The notes under the pieces: generated by a model
The model's input: the letters and a program-made list of their open reading frames with translations, nothing else
The model's database searches: none
What the model was told of the DNA's origin: nothing
Assembly (NCBI RefSeq): GCF_023159225.1
Contig: NC_063172.1
Location: 45,141,832 to 45,205,831 of the forward strand
From: Perognathus longimembris pacificus
Taxonomy: Eukaryota; Chordata; Mammalia; Rodentia; Heteromyidae
Direction of reading: 5' to 3'
DNA: 64,000 bases
Translations under genes and position numbers: made by a program
Shown here: one piece after another, positions 1-12,427 of the stretch
Layout: every line of letters begins with the position of its first letter
Position numbering within the stretch: the stretch's first letter is position 1

Positions 1-179
1 TTTCAGACAAATCACCTGGAGCTTTGTTGACTAATTAAATTCTCTTAGAGGCATTTGAGGTGACCCATGTGGCATCATTTTAAAGCAGAGTTAGGGTAAA
101 GTTAGCAGAATGTACTACCGCTCTTCCAGTCCAAATAGTAAAAGAATCTATGGAACACAGATTTTTTTAAAAAAATTAA

Positions 180-300
180 ATGTTATTATAAAGATTATGT
201 ACAGAAAAATTGCAGTTTTGTAAGTCAGGTAAAGAGTACCTTTCTTTTTGGACAACAGAAGCAGGCACTTTTATTTCTTCATGCTATGTGTTTTGCTCAA
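180..300 (-). mobile_element. Old LINE-1 3' end fragment
   Basis: The words TGTACAGAAAAATTGCAG, TAAGTCAGGTAA and AGTACCTTTCTTTTTGGACAA resemble the reverse complement of older mammalian L1 3' ends. They match the fragment near 18700 better than the young L1 here. Diverged, so moderate confidence. Confidence 0.4.
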
Positions 301-765
301 ATAGGATACTAAAAAGTGTGATGCATGTCCTCAGAATAATCAACAGCAATGTTATGATATTCCTCAGAGGTGAGATGAGAGTGCTGGTCAGTAAACCTCC
401 CCAGACCTGAGTTATTAGAAAGAGCAGGTTTTCAAGAGTCAGGCCCTTTATTCCCAGGCCAGAGAGAGAAGGAAAGTGGGGGAGAGCAGACACCTGCTTT
501 CCCTTAGGATTTCTCAGAAGCTAAAATAAGTGTGACTCTTGTGCTCATGTGCCCTGATTCTTCTTTCCAAGGGTCTCTTTCCTTGCAAGGCAATAAAATA
601 ACATCTTAAAGTAATAGCCTGGCTTTGTTATCCTTTTCTGCCTTAATTTCATTAACTTTAGCAATACAGTCCTCTCCAGAGGCAACCAGAAGTCAGTAAC
701 AAGGAAAGAAAGACCCATCTGAGTCCCATTCATCCAAGCCACCCAGCTGAGCTTGGTGGAACATG

Positions 766-781
766 CCCCCCCCCCCCCCCC
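766..781. repeat. Poly-C, 16 nt
   Basis: Pure C run. Length is prone to sequencing error. Confidence 0.95.
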
Positions 782-1070
782 AGCACAGCCCATCCATTCA
801 AGTCCCCTTAAGGGCTTCACCCTGTAGAGAGGCTGTGACAATCAGACAGGAAACTGTTAAAGCAACAAGATTTTTTTTTAGGACCATAATCTTTTCCAAA
901 ATCCATGTCATTCTTTCTGGTATTTTAAGTGGGGCATTTGGAATATAATTAAGCATTTTCTAGATTGGAATCATCTTATGGAACATCGTTTTAAACATTT
1001 ATAGAGAGCCAATTTCTTGTTCTGGGCATTGTGCTAAGGGGATACAAACATGAATAAGGCAAAACCTCAG

Positions 1071-1310
1071 GGCAAACCAGGTGATAGAGGCTCACACCTG
1101 TAATCCCAGCTACTCAGAAGGTTGACGTCCAAAGATTGTGGTTTGAGGCCAGCCCAGACAGGAGGGTCTTAACTCCAGCTAACCAGCAAAAAGCTGGAAG
1201 TAGAGGTGTGGCTCAAGTGGTAGATTGCCAGTCTTGAGTGAAAAAAAGCTAAGGAACAATGTCTAGGGCCTGAGTTCTAGTCCTGGTACTTGGAAAGAAA
1301 AAACAAAACA
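1071..1310 (+). mobile_element. SINE, B1-like head with ID-like right arm
   Basis: This carries the family layout seen through the window: a 7SL/B1-like left part (GGCTCACACCTGTAATCCCA, CTACTCAG, GAGGCCAGCCC), a middle part (CTCCAGCTAACCAGCAAAAAG), then a tRNA-like right arm (GTGTGGCTCAAGTGGTAGA, CTTGAGTGAAAAA, GGGCCTGAGTTCTAG) and an A-rich tail. It belongs to a dimeric rodent SINE of B1-dID or geomyoid type (name inferred). Confidence 0.88.
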
Positions 1311-1316
1311 TAAAAC

Positions 1317-1871
1317 TGTCGGGCTGTCGGGCTCAGGTCACCTCCCCTGGTGTGGGGATCAAGGCTCAGCTACGCTTCTCACCACTCCCTTTCTCACCCT
1401 CTCTCCTGGTCACCCAGCCGGCAGGTAAGGCCAAGATGGGGCGGGGGAGCCAGCACTGACCTCACGTACATGCGGCCGAATGAGAACGCTTACCCACCTC
1501 CTTACCAGTAAAGAAAGCCAGGCATACTCGGACCTCGGAGAAGCTTCAAGAGTTATCTGATTTATTAAGGCAGGGGTAAAGGGAAGTGATAGGAAGGGAG
1601 GGCGATCGGCCAGGACGCTGATAGGCTGGGAGCTTATCACATGACCCCCTCATGAGCTAACGTCACTTGAAAGCGCCGCGCCAGAGAGAGACTGGGGGGC
1701 ACCTGGGCTGGCAAGAAAGTTGGGGGCTGGGTGCAAAGCCGGTTCTTCTGGTTCCGGACCCAGAGAATTGTGGCCTGCTTCCGCATCCCCCAGGGCTGGG
1801 GTGAAGGGCGGCGTCTCGGGTATGCTCTCCAATGCCCTTCACCCTGAAGTCCATAAAGCTGGACCCCAACA
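1317..1871 (-). mobile_element. Solo LTR, ERV2/IAP-like
   Basis: Read on the minus strand, this 555-bp GC-rich segment starts TGTTGGGGTCC and ends CCCGACA, as expected of an LTR bounded by TG...CA. It carries a polyadenylation word (AATAAA in CCTTAATAAATCAG) about two thirds along, and no internal viral genes flank it. The TGTTGGGG start is common in ERV2-class rodent LTRs. No target-site duplication is obvious. The longer minus-strand open frame across it is not a gene. Confidence 0.65.
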
Positions 1872-2282
1872 TCTGGCAAAGAATTCTCAGTCTGATAAGA
1901 GAAACAGACACCTCATTACCTAGGCACAAAATGTCTTGATAACTAGATGAATTGTGAAAAGGGTGTTTTGGGACTAGGGAAAGTAATGCAAATTTATCAA
2001 AAGGGAAATTCTTAGAGAGAAATCCATGTCTGAGATTAAGAAAATAATGATTTAGTTCAAAAGTAGTGACCAGCCCTGGCTGAGAGGAGGACCTGTAAAA
2101 TCCCCAGTTATTGAGGACATGCTTCAGGCAACTTCCCACAGTAAGGCACTGACTGGTAGAGGGCAGGTGTTCTGGGGAGTGGATGGTAAACCGAGTCTCA
2201 CAAATACTCACATGTCACACTGCGGAAACTGAATGTAACTCCAAGCCTATGAGACTTTTTGAGATGACAGAATATAAAATGC

Positions 2283-2482
2283 GGCTGGGCACCGGTGGCT
2301 CACACCTATAATCTTAGCTACTCAGGAGGCCAAGATTTGAGGATCATGATTCAAAGCCACCCTGAGCAGGAGAGTCCATGAAAGTCTGAAGTAGTACTGT
2401 AACTTAAGTGGAAGAGCTCCAACTTTGAGTGAAAAAGCTAAGGGACAGTGCCCAGGCCCTGAGTTCAAGCTCTAGTACCTGC
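2283..2482 (+). mobile_element. SINE, B1-like head with ID-like right arm
   Basis: GGCTGGGCACCGGTGGCTCA start and GCCCTGAGTTCAAGCTC end. An internal deletion removes most of the middle linker. The tail has turned into an AC/AT-rich simple repeat (2482-2580). Confidence 0.85.
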
Positions 2483-2599
2483 ACACATATACTCACATAC
2501 ACACATAATTACATATGTGTAATACACATATATGTAATGATATATGTATAATAAATACATAAAATAATATATAATACAATGACATTTATATGTAGCATA

Positions 2600-5500
2600 A
2601 GATAGTTTTGAGCATAAAATATCTTAGGTCAGTATATTATAGATGATATTAAAAAGTTCACTTTGTAATCCAATCCTTACTCATATTTGTTCTAAACTAT
2701 TTAGTTTCCTTAAATAACCAACATATACCCCTTAATGTACCTTAAGTAAGTGAAGAAAGACATCGTTTCTTGACCAAACTTTAACATCTTGCATTGTGGA
2801 TGTGTTTTGAGATTGAACACACCTAATATAGAATGATTTTGACTACATTTTACAGTAGCAAAAATAGCATAAAACTGTTTTCCTGACCCTAATGTTGGAA
2901 TGCTTGTCTTTGCCATTAAAAAAAAACTGGTTTATTTTTTTAAAAACATTTGTGTTTATTTCTAAATGATGGATTTAGAAAAGTGCTTCAGGCTTCTCTT
3001 TCCCAGCTCTTCCCAGCAAGAACAAATCATAGGCACTGAAGGACTTCGAACCCAGCAAACAAGACACACAACTGCAGGTAAAGGTCATTTTTTTTAAGTG
3101 CCAGGGGTACGTCTTGAAGCATTACACAGGATGTGTTATTACACAATTGTAATTCTAGAGCTGATAAAAATCACCTATAAGAGCCTATAGAAAAATGCTC
3201 TTTCTTAAGTTTTTCTTTAGCTTGTTGCATTGTTAAAGTGTATCTTTAGCCATTAATTCATTCTGGATATAAATTTGTAAATACGCAATCAAAAGTAAAA
3301 ATAACTTAAAATAGCACAGCAGCTAAAAACCCCCACCACGAATATGAAGGTTTTCTAATATCTCAGGCTAGTAGACTCTCTAAGAAGCAGCCCTTAAGAA
3401 CTGGTTACCATAGAACATATCTTCCCTGGGGCTAAGAGCTTCCACTTTAACCAGAAATATTAGGTAAGTAATGTCAATATTTAAATTTCAAATTCAGAAA
3501 ACGAAAACAGAAATTAAAACAGAAAATTGAAAAAATAAACCCTTTAAAGAACAAATTCTCTGGAATACTGAAAAGTAGTTTGGGAACTACTGCTCCTGAA
3601 AGATTTAAACATAAATTCAGTTTGTATTTATCTTCTGGCATCAATAGTGGGGTTGAGTTAAGCAAAGATGAACCCGAAGCCAGGGAGATCAGAATCTATT
3701 GCTACTGCAATGATCCCAGCAAGAATGAAAATTCCTGTGCTTGAGCAAGAGCAATGGATATTGTGTGCAGGCAAGAGTAAGGATTTAGAAATTATAACCA
3801 TTTCATCCACAATTCTATAATCACAGACCCTCTAGGCAATACTTGTGTTGTGCTCTTTGTCACAAATTGCATGGCCCCTAAATTGCTGTGCATGCTGATA
3901 ATCTTGATCCATTTTTAAAATCATGTTTTCAGCCTTTCCTTGCACTCATTTTTCTTATCATTTCTATACCTTTCTGTGACATAACAACATTACTTTCTGT
4001 GAAATAAATTTGGAGGAGGCCATGAACTTGGATTAAGTATTTGCCTAGACCCAATGGACCAAACAAATATAGAATTTAACAGTAATTGCACTTCAGTATT
4101 GACAGAAGGCCTTATGGCCAATTCACCAATTAAGTTGCAACCAGATTGACTGGGTAACTGATGAAGCTGTAGTAAGTTGAGTTGTTTTCTACAACTCATT
4201 TCTAGTTTTCTCGAAATGCTGTCAGTTCCCATGGTTGCTTGCAGTTCTCAGCCCCAGCTCAGGGGGCTGCCTGATTCTTAACTCATTTTTTGTTTAGCTT
4301 TTTATCAAATATGCTACTAAATTTAACTAGTCCAAAAACCCTATCCCCAATGTTTTTGTGTGTTTGTTTTGTTTTGAGAAAGAGTAATTGGAAAGTTTAT
4401 TAGGAAAGAAACAGATTATCCACAAGATTGAAAGTAGGTCATCTCCAGGGTGGAAATAATTGATTTTTTCCCCCTTTTAACATTTCTAGATTTTTACTTC
4501 TAACCTGTTCTGGTTTCAAATAACAGCTATCCAATATCTTTATGAAGCAACAGTAAGATAAGTCACTGATTGGTGACCGGGGAACTCCTCCAAATCAGTG
4601 AAAACCATGACTTTGCGGCCATCTGCTCCTGGCATTCTCTTGGGGCCTCACTTGTTCCCCTAGGTGCAGATTCCCACCCAAAGATGAGAATTCAGAGTGA
4701 ATAAATTATGAGTTTAAGGACACCAATAGGGAGATGAGGCTGTGTTGTCAAAACAATGGACAGGATCTCTGCCTGGTACCCAAATCTGCTGGGGAGTCCC
4801 TGGTACCCCTGTGTGTGCCTAGATTGCCCACCAAGGGCCAGTTTGGTGGAGCCATTTGTATGGTGATTTCTAAAAGCCAGTGACTAGGAGCCACTCCTTC
4901 ATGTGCAGAATGTGGGTTCCAGCAGCAGGAGAGGGCCCTTAAGCAAAGTAATGCCATGGCCCTGGTGCCACTTACTTAAGACGTCAAAGGAGGGCAGGAG
5001 AGTCACCACCACCCCATGGAATCTGGCATTCTACAGTGGCTGAGATTCAGCCTGTTGAGCTAGTGCCATTAGTAGAGTCTTTGACCAGGGGGAAATTTTC
5101 CCTTCCTCTTAACTCATTTGAGCTTTCCTGCTTCTCAGTGCCACTCATTTTTGTGATCAAATGCCCCCCCCCCAAAAAAAGAGTATAGGTATGTTTTCAT
5201 CTTGTACTTATAACCACATACATCATGGTGGGTGATCTAATAGGAGAGAAGAGATAAAATCTAAAGACAACTAGAAGAGAAGTAAGGCTAGCAAAGGTCA
5301 AGACAATGAGAGGGATTTGTTTTCCAGAACATCTGAGTAGAGAATCCTTGCAGAGAATGAAGTGGCAGGAGGGGGTGGGTGGAAGGGAACTCTGAAATAA
5401 ACTTTTCCTTGTCCCTCACTAAGATCAACCACATCTCCACATTGGAGAGACAATGAACAAGAAGCTTCAGGCTCACAGTGGGTCAGTGGAAGAGATGGGA

Positions 5501-6180
5501 AACTCTCCTATGCCCACTCCAGCTTGCCCAACCCTTGGTAGTACCTAGCCTTTAGCCCCAGCCATTAGACAGGCACGCCTCATAGGCTGAGCTGATAATT
5601 ACAACATTGGTCTTCAACTCAAGCAAGCCTTAGGCAGAGAGCCCTAGCCCTCTGCCCCTACCCATGCAAAGCTCCTCTCATTATCAACATCCCCTACCAG
5701 AACAATACATATGTTACAACTGATGAACCAAACACTGATACATCATCAACACTCAGAGTCCATAGTTTACATTAGGGTTTACTGTTAGTGTTGTGCATTT
5801 TGTAGATCTGAACAAATGCATGAAGACACATAACCCACCTCCAGCATAGTATCATACAGTATTTTCACCTTCCTAATAATCTTCTGAGTATAGAAAATAC
5901 TTTTTATTCTAAAATATTGGAAAGTTGAAGAGCATCTTCACCTTGTCAAACTGACAATACTCCCAGTAAAGGGGGCTTGGATCTCTGTTATCTTCCCTCC
6001 TTAAATCAAATTGCCTGTCTCACATCCAGCTGTCACACTAGGATAGAGACCACTAACTGGATACACAGTTCATTTTTCCTCCTTCCTTCTCAACAAAGCC
6101 CTGGCTGGATCTTGGGCCTCATTTCCCTAATTCCCACATGACTAATATCTGCCTAACAAGAGGAAATACAAATGGAACTC
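2600..6180. other. Unassigned AT-rich intron-like DNA
   Basis: No recognisable gene, RNA or young repeat. All open frames are short and without family resemblance. Probably COL25A1 intron 1. Confidence 0.6.
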
Positions 6181-6185
6181 ACAGC

Positions 6186-6290
6186 AGGGTATAGTGGTAC
6201 ACACCTGTAATTTCAGCCCTCCAAGAGGATTGTAAATTGAGGACAGCCTAGGCTACATAGTTTCTGTTCCCCATCCCGAAAACCATTTTC
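6186..6290 (+). mobile_element. B1-like SINE monomer
   Basis: GTATAGTGGTACACACCTG, then GAGGACAGCCTAGGCTACAT follows the 7SL-derived B1 pattern (pol III A-box and B-box-like words) without the ID arm of the other SINEs here. Confidence 0.6.
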
Positions 6291-6569
6291 TGGATTCTCC
6301 ATTATGGCACATCATTCTCTTTACCATCCCTTCACCAGTACCAGTCTTCATTTCTGTAGTTCCATAATGTCTTAAAGTGGTTTTGTGTGCTTTCTCCAAC
6401 TTTTTTTACAGTAAAAATTTGACTATATTACTTCTTTTGTTATTTCAAATAAGTATTGGAATAAATTTGTTTGGATCTATAAAAAATTTTCTGGGATTTT
6501 TATTGTAGTTATATTAAATCTGTAGATCAACTTTAGGGAGAATTGACATTTTGCTAGGTGAAGATTTCC

Positions 6570-6805
6570 AGCTGGGCACTGGTGGCTCATGCCTGTTATT
6601 CCTAACTACTCAGGCAGCTGAAATCTGAGGATTGAGACTTGAAGCCAGCCCAGACAACAAAGTCTGTAAGACTCTTACCTCCATTTAACCACCAAAAGAC
6701 CAGAAATGGAGGTGTGGGCTTAAGTGGTAGAGCGCCAGCCTTGAGCAAAACAGCCAAACCAGAGTATGAGGCTGAGTTCAAACCTCAGTACTGGGCAAGC
6801 ATCGT
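6570..6805 (+). mobile_element. SINE, B1-like head with ID-like right arm
   Basis: Nearly full length: CAGCTGGGCACTGGTGGCTC to GAGTTCAAACCTCAGTACTG. The tail starts a short CA tract. Confidence 0.87.
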
Positions 6806-7444
6806 GTGCACACACACAACCAAAGACTTCCACTCTGTGCACACAGTCTTTCTTCCTTCCTTCCTATTTTAGAGATAAATAGAGTTTAAAATTCTAAAGT
6901 GGGTAACCCAGCTCTGATGTAGAACCACATGCTATCAGGGGCTTAGGCTCCTTTTATTTTCTGGTCTAAAAACCCTTAGATTGTAGGCTACTTCTCATGG
7001 TGGCAAGGTAGTTACTGTATCCCCAGGAATCATGTCAACATTCTAGGCAGGAAAAAGAGACTCAAGTGAAAAATACAAGCATTCGAGATGAAGACAGGTG
7101 CTAGTGGGTGAGGGATAGTGAATGTTGGGCTCCACCACTTGGTGCTCCTGATCCAGCATTCACACAAGAACACAGGAAAGCTAAGCCTGCGCCGTGTCAG
7201 AAATAAGTGAGAATTCTATGAAGTCCAGCTCAGGAAAAGGTCAACTAACATTATGACTTCCTACAGTTTTCAATGAGACTAAGATTGTGCACTGTACCTT
7301 ATTAAGTCCTCATGCAACTCACCTGAGTAGGTGAAATCATTGTACAGATGGCAACGCTCTCTCAAGACACTAGCAGCTTTCTGAAGGACACCGCTGACAA
7401 ATGGTTGTTCCAAAGCTGTTCTCTTTTCTTTTTCTCTTTCCCTC

Positions 7445-7467
7445 TGTGTGTGTGTGTGTGTGTGTGA
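7445..7467. repeat. (TG)n microsatellite
   Basis: About 11 TG units on the tail side of a minus-strand SINE fragment. Confidence 0.93.
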
Positions 7468-7479
7468 GATGATCTCCAG

Positions 7480-7626
7480 CCCTCATGCTTGCTAGCCTAG
7501 TACACTACTATACCCAAGGCTGTTTTGCTTTAATTTGCTTTTAGACCTGGCCTCGTGCCATGATCTTCCTACTGCCACTCCTGAGTAGCTGGGATTTGAA
7601 GCAGGATGTGCCACCACTCCCAGCCC
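7480..7626 (-). mobile_element. SINE fragment (B1-like part)
   Basis: CTCCTGAGTAGCTGGGATTT, then GTGCCACCACTCCCAGCC is the reverse complement of a B1-like head. A (TG)n tract at 7445-7467 lies just to the left on the tail side. Confidence 0.65.
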
Positions 7627-8524
7627 AGCAGTGTGCCCTTTTAATTACCCTCACTTGATTCGTATTGAGTATCTGAAAGAGGCAGCGCCTCTTCCTCACA
7701 TAAAAACCCACAATCCTCACCACCAAAGTCTTCTGTTGTACTTGCTTGACTCCAAACCCAACACTCCACAGAGGTACACAAGGCTGGCAGCCCTTACCAC
7801 AGGCGCCTTCTGGAACAGGGACTGGGCCGCCTCTGGGTCCAGGCTCAAGCAATATTTACATCAGGACATCAAGAAAAACCACTGCAGAGGTGCTATGTCT
7901 CTGCTCTTTCCAATGTAAGGAAATCCACTCCACTCCATTGGGCTCCAGGTTACCTACTGTCAGGTACTTTTGAATTGACATCAAAGGAGGAAAATAGTGC
8001 TTTGTGCACAGCTCAGGGGATAGTTTAATCATGAGCCAAGCTCCAAAGAAATCAGACAGAAGAAGTATGATGCAGGCCAAAATTCTTTAACTCTTTTTTT
8101 AATTGTGGACATTTTCCCAACTACTGGGAAGAAGACAGCATAGTTCCAGTCCTTTGCACATCAGGCTACTTTTCTTCAGCTGTTTCTTTCTGCTGGTAAT
8201 TTCTTCAAGCAAATTCCTGTCATCGTGTTGTTTCACCCCTGAATCCTTCTGTATGTATTTGTAATGAATATAGACTTTTTTAATGTAAACGTAAGACCTT
8301 TATCACAACCAGCAATGTCAACACCCAATCCTGTCCTGCCTGTAATGACTGAGGAAGGTACATAAGAGCTACCAGGAGATATCACTACTCTTTTCTTTCC
8401 AGGAAAGGCAGGATAGGGGTGTGTGAGGCCATAAGGAAGCCATAAGGAAGATAAGTCTTGTGCATGCTGGATATGTCACTGTGACCAAATACCTAGGAGC
8501 TACAGTCTGTTTTAGCTCAGAGTT

Positions 8525-8805
8525 CCAGAGTGAAAGCATAGGTATCGGCCATCCCAGAGGACCATGCGGAGATAATCACAGGCAGAAGAAGAAGGTTCAT
8601 AAGGAGGTTTATTAGTGGGGCCAAAGTTCCCACGGGAGAGGGAGCTACATGGGGTCTGCACCTTATCCAGGTGGCAGCTTCTCTCTCTGGGGGTAAAGGG
8701 GAAGTAGTTAGGTAGTGAGTAGGAGTGGATCATTAGGTATGGGTGGATCTGGGGTCTAGTGGGAGGAGCTGAGGACCTGAGGCTAGGGAAATGCTAACAC
8801 AGAGG
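8525..8805 (-). mobile_element. Probable solo LTR fragment
   Basis: On the minus strand the segment has a C-rich U3-like part, AATAAA (in CTAATAAACCTCC) and a following U5-like tail. It interrupts an older interspersed sequence whose halves lie on each side (about 8465-8524 and 8806-9080). Class uncertain. Confidence 0.4.
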
Positions 8806-9215
8806 TTTCTGTCCATCATAGCAAGAAAGGTGTGGTAGAATAGAACTCTTCAGCTAATAGCAATCAATAAACAGAAGACAGGAAAGACCCAGCCAGTGAT
8901 GGACTTCCTTTAAGCTGACCACACATCTTACCATTTCCAGTACCTCCCAATAGTCTCTTCAAATCCTGAATCTATCAGTGCATCAGATGAGAATGCTCCA
9001 GATCTAGTTATCTCTGTAGATGCCCTTGCAGACATTTCTCTACCCAATCAAGTTGACAATCAATATTAACCATCACACTAGGCAAGGATTCTACCTCTAA
9101 GCTATAGTAGTACTGGGATGCAGGTCGGCTATGAGCACTCTCCTCCCTGACTCCTCCATGGGACCCAGATTCTGCCAATGCTGGCATCTTGTGGGATCTC
9201 CTGCTCACATGGTGC

Positions 9216-9735
9216 TGTAAGGGATGGCTATTCCTTTAAGACCTGGAGCGGCTGGCTGCTAGCTGGCCTGTCCCACCTCCTTCTGGGTCCCAAACTGGAA
9301 GAGACAGCCAAACCAGTCCCTGCCTCTCCGCAGAGAGCACGTGTGTCAGCATGGTGCTGGCTGATCGAGGAGGCCAAGCCAAGAGGTCTCTGCCTCTGCA
9401 GAAAGTTCCGTGACATCACCATGATGGACAGCTCATTAGCCAATTGCTAGTGCCTAGCTAGGCACTCCAAGTCCCTCCCCTTCCCACCGTCACTACTGGT
9501 ATAAGTGTATTTGCCCTTCCCCTTATTAAACAGAAATCCAAGGAGCTTTCCCCGAAGCAGCCCACATGTCTCACGCCTTTGTTCTTAGTAAGTCAAAGGG
9601 AGGAAGGGTGTCTTCGCGTTCACACATGGGTTCTGAGGCTTTCACATAACCCTCATTCCATCCTTTCTGCCTGTAGGTCGGGCAGCTCGTGCTTGAGGGC
9701 GAAAGGGGTTACACGGGAGATAGAGACAGCCGGAC
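9216..9735 (+). mobile_element. LTR A (plus strand)
   Basis: The segment starts TGTAAGGGATGG and carries CCAAT-like words, a TATA-like GGTATAAG at about 9499, and ATTAAA near 9525. The minus strand of 12428-12917 is clearly the same LTR family (shared CTAGCTAG, TTTGCCCTTCC, CCAAGGAG and GCAGCTCGTGCTTGAGGG words). The class was not determined. Confidence 0.7.
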
Positions 9736-9859
9736 AGTGCTCAACTGTTCTCCATCCTGTTCCCACTGAAGATCATCCTGGCAGTAGCACCAGCTTTCCC
9801 CTTCCTTCCTTCTGTTTCCCCACCCCTCCCCTTCCTTTCTCACTTTCTTTCTCATGGAA

Positions 9860-10424
9860 CCTTTTTTTTTCAAGTAAAGAGATGGATTTATTGGGGAAGT
9901 AAAAAGTATACTGACCAGCCAGCATCACAGACCAGAATCGGTCATGGCCCAGACTCGGGAGCTGGGATGGCACACCCCGGGCCACACTCGGGGTCGGGTT
10001 ATAAAGGCACCACAGAGTCAAGCCTGCCACATGCAGGTGGCCAATGAGGTTACAACACTTACAGAGCATGCCAGGTCACACGCAGGTGGCTAATGGAGTT
10101 ATAATCTGCCTCATAGCAACTGTTTGAACCAACCTATCATTTTAGATAGAATTAGCACATGGATTTGGCAGGGCTCACATGATGCAGCCAGATACGCCTA
10201 CTCATGGGAGGGCACTGGTTTAACCTTGAGCGTTTCACTACTCAGGTGGTCAACAGTTTGCACAATCTTATCACAGCTAAGGGGAACTTCCTTGGATAGG
10301 GTTGGGAAGATCTTAGTGAAGATGGAGTTAGCTTTTGCTCTCTTTAACTAATCTGAGATGGAGTCAGTCTGACACCCCTCAACAGCCAATGATGGTGCTG
10401 GCCAGATCTGACTTCCATATTACA
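9860..10424 (-). mobile_element. LTR B with adjacent polypurine tract (minus strand)
   Basis: On the minus strand a purine run (10442-10425, AAAAAAAGGGGGGAA) is followed at 10424 by TGTAATATGGAAGTCAG, the expected junction of a polypurine tract with a 3' LTR. Further on come TTTATAACCC (TATA-like) and AATAAATCC (polyadenylation). A run of 9 to 10 A ends it near 9860. This implies decayed internal sequence to the right of 10442. Confidence 0.65.
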
Positions 10425-11480
10425 TTCCCCCCTTTTTTTCTTGTACATAAAAATCAAATCATTGATTTCTCTTTTGGAAAGCTTAATCTTGCCTTGACTG
10501 TAGTGACTCCACCCACAGGCTGCTGGGGAGAGCTAGGATGAGAAAAGAGCCAGTCCAAAGGGACTGCTGCTCTTAAGCTTGTACTCAGAAAGAAAACAGG
10601 TTATCTGTGAAGTCCACCCCCAGTACGGCTGCAGGTATTCTCACCTGTTTAAATCTCCATCCAGTTACCTAGGTAACTGGTACACCTGGCGGCAGTTACC
10701 TCCCTCCTTTCTCTGAGGTCACACCCTAATCCATGTGGACACACTCTGATACACTTGGACACACCTCCCACCCCAGGCATCACCTGGGAGTGACTCTCTA
10801 GCCTGCCATGCATGCTTTCCAATTTTCTTAATAGAGCTAGTCAACTCCAGACAACTCAGAGGAGTGAGAAGGCTACCACAGGAAGAATGTCCCCCCAAAA
10901 TCTTAGTTTCCGCAGATCCAAAGTGGCCTTCCAGCAGGAATCAGCTGCATGTTATGGAGTCCCATCTGCTTTTACCACAGTAGGGATGCTCAGGATAAAG
11001 ATATAGATTCTTCCGGATGACAGTCAGGCTATCCTTGATCTCAAACCAAATGGGATGCACAGAGGACGTGGTGGCAGCAGGCAGCAATGGCTCCCAGTGG
11101 CTCCAATAGAATGTCACACCTCCTGCTGGGCTGCCTGCAACTTTCTGGAACTTATTAAGGGCTAACATTACATCTGACAAACTTGTAGAAATCATCTGTC
11201 CTTCTCTGTGGGCCTGCTGGAAACTGTTAGAAAAACCCTATAAACAAACTGGAATGGCAATTAAACACTCATTTTGGTAGCCATAATTTTCCTTTTCTCA
11301 CTTTGGAACAATCATTTAGGACAACTTCACTTCCAAATTTCTTATCTAGAAATGCATTCTTGATTTCCAAAGCCTTTTACTAACCTCTGCTCTAACACTT
11401 ACACATTGGCTTTTATCAGCATTAGAAAAACTCTGAAGCTTATAGGCATTCTGAAACCAGGTACCGCTCTTTGCCTCTGG
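10425..11480 (-). mobile_element. Probable decayed ERV interior
   Basis: This lies on the internal side of the LTR B polypurine tract. No long frame survives and I cannot assign gag, pol or env from it. The call rests on position. Confidence 0.3.
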
Positions 11481-11485
11481 GCTGC

Positions 11486-11620
11486 CTTTCTTTTTTAATT
11501 TTTCTTTTTTAATTTCTTTTTTAAATTTTTTAAATTTTTTAATTTTTATCAAACTGATGTACAGAAAGGTTACAGTTTCATACGTTAGGCATTGGATACA
11601 TTTCTTGTACTGTTTGTTTC
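11486..11620 (-). mobile_element. Short LINE-1 3' end (minus strand)
   Basis: An A-rich tail seen as T/A runs (11486-11547) is followed by the reverse complement of the last part of the L1 3' UTR (GATGTACAGAAAGGTTACAG, then TTAGGCATTGGATAC). It is heavily 5' truncated and inserted within the ERV cluster. Confidence 0.82.
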
Positions 11621-11669
11621 CTGTTTTAAAAGAGCCTTTTGTTTTTCCTTCAGTCCCAGTTACTGCATG

Positions 11670-12097
11670 TGAAGTGCCAGACTTTGAAGTCAGACCCCAC
11701 TTTACCACGCGAACCCCACTTTACCACGTGAACCTGAGATAAGCAGGCCCTGTGAGCAGACCCAGGACAAGCCCATTAGGGCCCAGTCGGTCTAGAATTC
11801 TAACCGCTGGAAATGCTTAACTCTAACTGCCCCCAGAATGCCTCGAGCCCTGAGCCAATCAGATTTGTACCCATAATCTTGCTTGCTTAAACACCTGATT
11901 GCTGTAACTTTGTTTTTTGCCTTTATAAGCCCTGTGTAATCGTAGCTCTGGGCTTCCTCCTAACCTCTGCTGTGTCGGTGGGTAGGGCGAGGCCTGAGTT
12001 GCAGCTCACGTAAATAAAGCCTTGCCTGGCTTTTGCATTTCGGAATGTCCGAGTCTCGGTGGTCTTCTTGGTGGTGGTTTCGTGACTTGGCACAACA
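11670..12097 (+). mobile_element. Solo LTR of a gammaretrovirus-type ERV (ERV1)
   Basis: This 428-bp LTR has all the expected parts: start TGAAGTGCC, end GGCACAACA (imperfect inverted ends), GCCAATCAG (CCAAT box) near 11853, TTTATAAGCC (TATA) near 11922, AATAAAGCC (polyadenylation) near 12014, and a U5 with TGTCCGAGTCTCGGTGG. It is flanked by CATG at 11666-11669 and CATG at 12098-12101, a 4-bp target duplication as made by gammaretroviruses. No internal genes remain, so it is a recombined solo LTR. Confidence 0.88.
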
Positions 12098-12206
12098 CAT
12101 GAAGACCTTTGAACTACAGCTCTGGAGGTTTCTTTTCTTCACCTAGGCATCTTCCATCTTCCCCCAAAAATGTGGTTAAGGACTCTTCCTGGCACATGCA
12201 CCAAAT

Positions 12207-12290
12207 GTAATGGGGTCCTCCCAAGGGAGGGGACCACAACATGGAGGTCAGATCTGGCCAGCACCCTCATGGGACCTTTTGTTGTCAGTG
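12207..12290 (+). mobile_element. Start of an LTR B-family element (plus strand)
   Basis: TGTAATGGGG... followed by ACATGGAGGTCAGATCTGG matches the start of LTR B (minus strand from 10424) except for an extra stretch of about 25-30 bp, which contains a perfect hairpin GGTCCTCCC-AA-GGGAGGGGACC-like palindrome. Similarity fades after 12275. Confidence 0.5.
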
Positions 12291-12427
12291 TGGGTAGAAT
12301 ATGATTTTCTAATCCATGCAAAGTTGAAACAAACAAGAAAGTGGATATGCCAAGAAGTTCCTCATGCTCCCTTATTTAGCAATGTCCCCTCCACCAACCC
12401 TAAGTGATATCTGCATTTCAAAAGGGG

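Noticed and set aside
1637..2211. 182-aa and other minus-strand frames near 1.7-2.2 kb as a gene
   Set aside because: They overlap a GC-rich solo LTR and match no protein family I know.
12185..12210. TTTGGTGC... on the minus strand as a retroviral primer-binding site
   Set aside because: Only the first six bases fit a tRNA-primed site, and the adjacent LTR start reads in the other direction.
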